Assembly: GCA_947584375.1 (NCBI GenBank)
Contig: CANPWL010000004.1
Location: forward strand, 56,353 to 120,352
Source of the DNA: an uncultured Clostridia bacterium
GTDB taxonomy: Bacteria > Bacillota > Clostridia > Oscillospirales > Ruminococcaceae
Length of the DNA stretch: 64,000 nucleotides
Direction: 5' to 3'
Below, piece by piece: positions 63,333 to 64,000 of this stretch; within the stretch, counting starts at the first letter, position 1, and each line of letters opens with the position of its first letter. The position numbers and the translations under genes were made by a program. The notes below the pieces were generated by a model, which saw only the letters and a program-made list of their open reading frames with translations, was not told the origin of the DNA and did not search any database.

Positions 63333-64000
63333 ATGATAATTAAAAAACTTTTAAATTTTTTTGTAGCATTTGTAGTTATTATTTCATTTTCTACTTCATT
63401 AATTAGTTTAGCCGTAACTGATAATTCTTATTTTTCTTTCTCTTATGGTACAACACGTTATACTGCTCAACTTAATTCTAGTGCAGATTTTTCTAATATG
63501 TCAGAAGTAGAATTCCCATCCAAGTATAATAATAACACTAATGGTGAGTTACCAGTTGTTTTTAATAAAGCAGGTATAACTAATGACACTATTACGTCAT
63601 TAATAACCCCTTCATCAGTGTCATCTGTTTCCCCAATGGCATTTCAAGGATTAAATGCTTTAGAAAAGGTAAGTTATACATATACTGGTGAGTTAACTTT
63701 TTCTGCAATAACTTTTATGAATTGCTCTACAAAATTAAAAACAATAAAGATTGATGCATCTTCTGTAATCTTTACTGGTGCGACAGGTCCACGAGCATTT
63801 ACAGGATTTGTAAATAATGATGATGCAAAAATTATTGTAACTAGTGAAAACGTTAAAAATCAAATAATTAATGGAACAAAAAATGGCGTGCCCGTCTCCG
63901 AAAAACAAATAGAGGTAAAGTCAAGCAGTCTACCAAAGCCGGTAATAACATTAAGTTGTGAAGATATTACTTACGGAACAGTTGGCGGATTTAAGCCATC
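63333..64000 (+). CDS. Secreted protein with leucine-rich-like repeats (runs off the window)
   Basis: This open frame has no stop before the window ends, so the ORF track omits it. ATG 63333 follows ACGGAGG. Residues 1-26 are a signal peptide (KKLLNFFVAFVVIISFSTSLI). A stretch resembling BspA-type leucine-rich repeats follows (SPMAFQGLNALEKVSYTYTG, FMNCSTKLKTIKID), and by residue 200 a new Ig- or filamin-like region begins (LPKPVITLSCEDITYGTV). At least 222 residues. A surface or adhesion role is inference. It may be cargo of the adjacent element or a host gene beyond it. Confidence 0.75.
   Translation, partial: MIIKKLLNFFVAFVVIISFSTSLISLAVTDNSYFSFSYGTTRYTAQLNSSADFSNMSEVEFPSKYNNNTNGELPVVFNKAGITNDTITSLITPSSVSSVSPMAFQGLNALEKVSYTYTGELTFSAITFMNCSTKLKTIKIDASSVIFTGATGPRAFTGFVNNDDAKIIVTSENVKNQIINGTKNGVPVSEKQIEVKSSSLPKPVITLSCEDITYGTVGGFKP

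Noticed and set aside
1-64000. tRNA or rRNA genes
   Set aside because: I looked for T-arm consensus (GGTTCGAATCC) and cloverleaf ends; the GGTTCGCC matches belong to the H1 hairpin and no full tRNA was found.

Overview
The window is a piece of a low-GC Gram-positive chromosome, most likely a gut or rumen Clostridia species of the Ruminococcus/Oscillospiraceae kind. The evidence is the AT-rich intergenic DNA, strong GGAGG ribosome binding sites, occasional TTG/GTG starts, a tryptophan T-box leader, the gdpP-rplI-dnaB block, a one-polypeptide 1238-aa PurL, a ferredoxin-dependent 2-oxoacid oxidoreductase, and sporulation-linked genes (spmA, spmB, spoVB-like). The species assignment is inference; no rRNA or tRNA gene was seen.

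Layout: 0-2.1 kb holds structured repeats and three tandem ribbon-helix-helix (RHH) regulator genes beside a divergent small gene. 2.2-6.4 kb holds glgA, a repeat array and a secreted CHAP/Big2/FN3 protein. From 6.4 to 23.1 kb nearly everything reads leftward: ispE, an aminotransferase with its Lrp regulator, a PIN/AbrB pair, a complete trp operon (E-GD-C-F-B-A) under a T-box with a methyltransferase at its end, a rightward phd-doc pair, a PASTA lipoprotein, nadC, an AI-2E-type membrane protein and nadB. From 23.6 to 41.5 kb genes read rightward: a degenerate nucleotidyltransferase/phosphomutase fusion, RNase J, gdpP, rplI, dnaB, tilS, ftsH, a ParA-like ATPase, an islet of small regulators, and the four subunits of a 2-oxoacid:ferredoxin oxidoreductase. 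From 41.6 to 60.2 kb genes read mostly leftward: purL, mtaB, a Crh-like HPr gene (rightward), an IS200 relic, rqcP, hup, mazG, spoVB-like, spmB, spmA, abrB (rightward), a GH25-like protein, sigA, dnaG, dgt, a YigZ protein, rpmE, a membrane-anchored protein, a probable ncRNA and a DUF1292 protein. The last 4 kb holds a long gene-free transcript with its own promoter and terminator, an ImmR/ImmA-type immunity cassette with three operators, and the start of a secreted protein that runs off the window.

The most unusual material lies between genes. (1) A modular repeat built of up to three hairpins recurs at six places, and its stems carry compensatory changes (CCGGCG/CGCCGG against CCGGTG/CACCGG; CCGCC/GGCGG against CTGCC/GGCAG), so the fold is under selection. 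(2) At 60.46-61.25 kb a consensus promoter and a strong terminator frame about 0.8 kb with no ordinary ORF, four copies of a GTCCAATG motif and many perfect hairpins: a candidate large structured RNA. (3) A small two-gene regulatory module, a divergent ~70-aa helical protein plus an RHH protein, occurs at 0.9 and 37.5 kb; all RHH promoters share a 10-10-10 bp inverted operator, and decayed start sites of the partner gene precede other copies. (4) Two essential genes, the RNase J and gdpP genes, are preceded by short upstream ORFs with strong ribosome binding sites.
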